A stretch of 64,000 nucleotides of DNA from Treponema_C sp050937815 (GTDB taxonomy: Bacteria > Spirochaetota > Spirochaetia > Treponematales > Treponemataceae), in NCBI RefSeq assembly GCF_050937815.1, contig NZ_JACDIJ010000009.1:26188-90187 (forward strand), in the 5' to 3' direction. Below are positions 61,338-64,000 of the stretch, piece after piece. Numbering within the stretch: position 1 is the stretch's first letter; every line of letters begins with the position of its first letter. The position numbers were made by a program, and so were the translations under genes. Under the pieces are notes generated by a model that saw nothing but the letters and a program-made list of their open reading frames with translations, was not told where the DNA came from and did not search any database.

Positions 61338-62088
61338 GAAATTAATATATGCTTTTTTATTAAACTTTATTGGGTTTTCTTTATTTGCGGGAGATTTAAG
61401 TACTCTGGAAAGAGATGTGAAGAATTTTCCTAAAGAAGGATATAGGCCTTTATCATTGGGTGTTGATTATTATTTAAATAGTCAGGGAATAATCAAAGAG
61501 CTGGATTATAAATATGCTTTTTGTATTTGCGGCAAAGGTTTCTTTGTTGTGTTAAACCAAAACCAAGAAATTTTGTTTACTCGAAACGGTTTCTTTTGTG
61601 TTAATGATGATGGGTATTTAATAAACAAAGACGGATATCTTGTTTTGGGAATCGGTTCTGATATTCAAAATAAAGAGTACAAATATATTTCATCCGAATT
61701 GGTGTCGGATAAAAAAGATTTTAAACAAAAGGGTTTAAAAAGAGTTGATTTGAATAAAAAAACTGTTATTGATTACTTTTTAATAACGGATCCGGAAAAT
61801 ATTATTTTTTTTCAAGATGATTATATAATTGCCCAAAAATATATCCCTGTAAAATCATATATAAGGCAATATGCAAGAGAATCTTTTTCTATTAGTTTTG
61901 AACAATTATTGGATATATGTTTAGAAATTTTTGAAATTCAAAAAGAAGATACGAATAGAGAAAAGAAAAAACAAATATATGTTTTATTAGAATATCAGAA
62001 GGAAATTATTTTCAATGAGAATATTTTTGATACAAACGATAAGAAAAGATTAGAAGAAAAATTGCAAGAAATAAAGGTTAAGATTTAA
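61330..62088 (+). CDS. Cassette 9 immunity candidate: secreted protein with flagellar-hook-like motif
   Basis: 252 residues from TTG 61330 (AAGGTGG upstream), overlapping the toxin stop by 8 bp. Signal peptide KLIYAFLLNFIGFSLFA|GDL. Residues about 60-105 read CGKGFFVVLNQNQEILFTRNGFFCVNDDGYLINKDGYLVLG, closely following the FlgE/FlgF/FlgG core pattern (G-x-GFF-x-V...TRNG-x-F...DGYLV...GY-x-LG). The remainder is charged and helical. Open sequence extends upstream to 61243 but is inside the toxin gene. Confidence 0.6.
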   Translation: MNKKLIYAFLLNFIGFSLFAGDLSTLERDVKNFPKEGYRPLSLGVDYYLNSQGIIKELDYKYAFCICGKGFFVVLNQNQEILFTRNGFFCVNDDGYLINKDGYLVLGIGSDIQNKEYKYISSELVSDKKDFKQKGLKRVDLNKKTVIDYFLITDPENIIFFQDDYIIAQKYIPVKSYIRQYARESFSISFEQLLDICLEIFEIQKEDTNREKKKQIYVLLEYQKEIIFNENIFDTNDKKRLEEKLQEIKVKI

Positions 62089-62276
62089 TTCTCATATGAA
62101 ATATTTTATGCATTTAATAAAATAATAAACAATTAAAAAAACATTTATAAGTTTTAACCCTATAGTCTTTGCAAAAACACTGCGTCCGTCGTTGTCGCTT
62201 GTATTGTATGCCGTTTCTCATTTTATTCCGAAACGGCGAAAATTCGTTAATCCTCGAAAATCGATATTTTCTGTGG

Positions 62277-62306
62277 TTGACGAATTTAAAGGAAAGCCCG
62301 TATAAT
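62277..62306 (+). promoter_or_regulatory. Relic cassette promoter
   Basis: TTGACG, an 18-bp spacer nearly identical to the cassette 4 spacer, and TATAAT (62301-62306). It is followed by a short frame (62314-62379, AESRRAFTEPENHYPIGGSE) that keeps only the first residues of the cassette leader. 62089-62276 otherwise holds nothing recognisable except palindromic AAAATcgATATTTT. Confidence 0.55.
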
Positions 62307-62375
62307 GATAAATATGGCAGAAAGTAGGCGAGCTTTTACAGAGCCGGAAAATCATTATCCTATTGGAGGTTCCGA

Positions 62376-62676
62376 ATGAATTTGCTCAGAGATAATATGC
62401 TTCATAAACAGTTAACAAGTATTAAAAGTGTAAAAGGCTCTCTTATATTATCTTTAAATGATGGTAGTATAATCACTCTCTTCAATCATATTACGTCTCC
62501 CATTGAACAATCATTAAATAGGAAAAACTATTACTGATGTTAAACTAGATGCAGACGTGTTGAAAATCATTTTCAATGGAACTGGAAACATCGAGATGGG
62601 AATAAAAGCAGATGACTATGTTGGACCCGAAGCATTTTTATATCGTGGCAATAATGGAGTTTTTATTTCTAGCTAA
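62376..62676 (+). pseudogene. Frameshifted orphan immunity-like gene
   Basis: GGAGGT and an ATG start a 53-codon frame (NLLRDNMLHKQLTSIKSVKGSLILSLNDGSIITLF...) that stops at 62537. The neighbouring frame continues GKTITDVKLDADVLKIIFNGTGNIEMGIKADDY...LYRGNNGVFISS to 62676. One base lost or gained near 62521-62530 (an A5 run) joins them into ~100 residues. It is cytoplasmic in character and has no toxin upstream. Confidence 0.5.
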
Positions 62677-62681
62677 TATAT

Positions 62682-63383
62682 ATGTTTTTAGTACAAACAA
62701 TTAATACTATATATTTTTGCTTTACAACCGACCCGGCGTTATCTGATTACATACCTATGGCGCCCGTGAATGATGAAGCTAAAAAACACAACCAAAACTT
62801 ACCCGGAATGGGAGGAATCTATAACACGGTAAACATGCACCTGTACCACTATGCCGGGAATAACCCGATTAGATATACAGATCCGACGGGGAGGGTTGAT
62901 TGGGATATGGTTGGAAAAGGTATGGAAAACCTATATAAGGGTTTTGGGAAAATGGGGACTGGAACCTTAATCTTAGGAGGTTCTGGTGCTATAGAAGCTT
63001 TATCAGCGGGAACAGCAACTCCAGTAGTAGCTGTAGCTGGAATAATTGGCGGTGGTTTTGTTGTGAATGGATTTACTCAATTTGTGATTGGAGCTGCAGA
63101 AGTTATTGGTGGTCTTTCGGCACCAGAACCTGATAAAATAAGTCCAGTTGATGATATCCCTAATACTATGAATGAGATAATGGCAACAACGATTGATAGT
63201 GTTGTTACGGCAGCCACAGGTGAAAACTGTACGAAAGCAAAAGAAATAGCCAATTTTATTGATGATAATGTTGATATACCGGCAAATACTGTTGTGGATA
63301 TATTAATTCAATATCAACAACCTCTAAATGAGCCAAGTCCAATGGATTTGCAAAATAGATATATAATTGAAGATAAAAATTAA
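62682..63383 (+). CDS. Cassette 10: Rhs tip with unknown membrane-active-looking tail
   Basis: 233 residues. Rhs homology starts near 62724 (TTDPALSDYIPMAPVNDEAKKHNQ...HYAGNNPIRYTDPTGR). The tail has a Gly/Ala-rich hydrophobic stretch (GTGTLILGGSGAIEALSAGTATPVVAVAGIIGGGFVVNG) and then an acidic helical end. The first ~14 residues are not Rhs-like, so the natural start may have been lost. Immunity candidate follows 14 bp later. Confidence 0.6.
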   Translation: MFLVQTINTIYFCFTTDPALSDYIPMAPVNDEAKKHNQNLPGMGGIYNTVNMHLYHYAGNNPIRYTDPTGRVDWDMVGKGMENLYKGFGKMGTGTLILGGSGAIEALSAGTATPVVAVAGIIGGGFVVNGFTQFVIGAAEVIGGLSAPEPDKISPVDDIPNTMNEIMATTIDSVVTAATGENCTKAKEIANFIDDNVDIPANTVVDILIQYQQPLNEPSPMDLQNRYIIEDKN

Positions 63384-63397
63384 TAGGAGATATCATA

Positions 63398-63595
63398 ATG
63401 CTTAATATCATAAAATATTTAGAAGAACAGTTAATACCAATGGGATTGATTTTATTATTATTATTGTCTATACGGGATTTGACTTTTATTGAAAGAATAT
63501 CGAATAATAAAAGTTTAAAAATAATTGCATATATAGTTATCGTTATCTATTATTTTGAGATACTAATCAAAATTGCAAAAATAGCTATTAATTAA
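63398..63595 (+). CDS. Cassette 10 immunity candidate: small membrane protein
   Basis: 65 residues with two spans (about 14-26 and 42-62). AGGAGA precedes the ATG. Fits the same two-span class as the cassette 4 and 7 partners. Confidence 0.6.
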   Translation: MLNIIKYLEEQLIPMGLILLLLLSIRDLTFIERISNNKSLKIIAYIVIVIYYFEILIKIAKIAIN

Positions 63596-63759
63596 TACGG
63601 TACATCAAATATATTTTGGTTAATAACTGGAAAGAGTTATTAATTCCATCAATTATGATTGAGCTGGTTAATCTTAATATGGTGAGTTAAATTATAATGA
63701 TATTGTTACACAAAATCGCTATATAAGATTCAGAAAATATATGTTGTTAATTTTTAAAA

Positions 63760-63841
63760 CCCCGTAGTCTTCGAAGAAAACTGCGGGGGCGCAGCCGCAG
63801 GCTCATAGCCTTCGGTGTTTTCAGCTTTATGATAAACACCG
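63760..63841 (+). repeat. Right-border hairpins of the array
   Basis: CCCCGTAGTCTTC...GAAAACTGCGGGG (63760-63787), sister of the hairpin at 51566-51594, then CGGTGTTT...AAACACCG (63813-63841). The gap 63596-63973 holds no other recognisable feature. Confidence 0.55.
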
Positions 63842-63973
63842 CACACAAACGGCACGGGGGCTTTTTAAGCTGTCGAATGTTCAAAGCGTTTTTGCCCCCT
63901 AAACAGAATGTGCAGCGGCCCTGTAAAAATATTTGTGTAAATGGCTGAAAATATGATACTCTAGGAGGAGTAT

Positions 63974-64000
63974 ATGACAGCCAGAAAAAACAAGAAAGAA
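63974..64000 (+). CDS. Start of an unidentified gene (truncated by the window end)
   Basis: TAGGAGGAG is followed by ATG and nine codons, MTARKNKKE. Some type I restriction methyltransferase (HsdM) subunits open with a similar Lys-rich stretch, but nine residues cannot support a call. Confidence 0.5.

Noticed and set aside
44880..63600. Cassette array as an integron or transposon
   Set aside because: No integrase, transposase, attI or uniform attC site is seen; the hairpins differ in sequence and lie upstream of or inside coding frames rather than after each gene.
45000..63600. Diversity-generating retroelement
   Set aside because: Tails differ completely rather than by adenine-specific substitutions, and no reverse transcriptase gene is present.
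63974..64000. Type I restriction gene hsdM at the window end
   Set aside because: Only nine residues are visible; the resemblance of a Lys-rich N-terminus is not enough.

Overview
The window reads as chromosome from a Treponema (Spirochaetes). The supports are the gene order flgB-flgC-fliE-fliF-fliG-fliH-fliI-fliJ, a GreA carrying a ~750-residue N-terminal extension, the nucleoside kinase with a threonyl-tRNA-synthetase-like N-terminus, a chemoreceptor with a dCache_3 sensor, and many TPR lipoproteins. The species cannot be fixed from this sequence; the core looks like mid-40s % GC, which fits the oral T. vincentii/T. medium side better than T. denticola, but that is inference.

Layout. 1-3.2 kb: a terminator, a winged-helix regulator, tRNA-Val(GAC), efp, an RlmK-type rRNA methyltransferase and rex. 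3.4-10.3 kb: flagellar basal body, motor switch and export operon on the plus strand. 10.4-15.7 kb: minus-strand operon of a TPR protein, giant GreA and nucleoside kinase. 15.8-25.5 kb: a GntR-controlled catabolic-looking operon with symmetric gene order (NCS2 permease, RibD_C reductase, DhnA-type aldolase, zinc alcohol dehydrogenase, FGGY kinase, RibD_C reductase, NCS2 permease, flavodoxin-like reductase); two tandem 12-bp palindromes sit just after the -10 box of its promoter, and the repressor gene lies convergently at the far end. 25.7-44.9 kb: rpe, TPR/envelope genes, recA-folK, scpA-scpB-pseudouridine synthase-cmk-rpsA, a sigma54-type activator, a run of envelope proteins, a glycoside-hydrolase-like lipoprotein, a chemoreceptor and a DUF1284 protein.

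45.0-63.6 kb is the unusual part: a one-direction array of at least ten truncated Rhs 'tips'. Each keeps only the last part of the Rhs core, ending in HYAGNNP(V/I)(K/R)Y-DP-G, then switches to a different AT-rich C-terminal domain followed at once by a small candidate immunity gene. Further toxin tails and immunity genes lacking any tip lie between them. No full-length Rhs gene is in the window, so these look like stored (orphan) toxin/immunity modules. Recognisable tails are DUF4474 (frameshifted), a LysM plus caspase-like GHG/SC domain, and an M23-type peptidase; the others are unfamiliar. Almost all immunity candidates are lipoproteins, secreted proteins or small membrane proteins, suggesting toxins that act in the envelope.

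The cassettes are linked by a mosaic of perfect hairpins. A two-hairpin unit (CGAGTTTT...AAAACTCG, linker GTAAG, second GC-ended hairpin) recurs six times; it is read in frame as protein in three cassettes and out of frame, or separated from the tip frame, in three others. Several copies sit just downstream of a near-consensus promoter whose predicted start falls on the ATG. The hairpin mosaics, a ~650-bp direct repeat (49.9/58.8 kb), a shared 33-bp in-frame insertion and sharp junctions point to cassette shuffling by recombination; no transposase or integrase gene is seen. The window ends nine codons into a new plus-strand gene.
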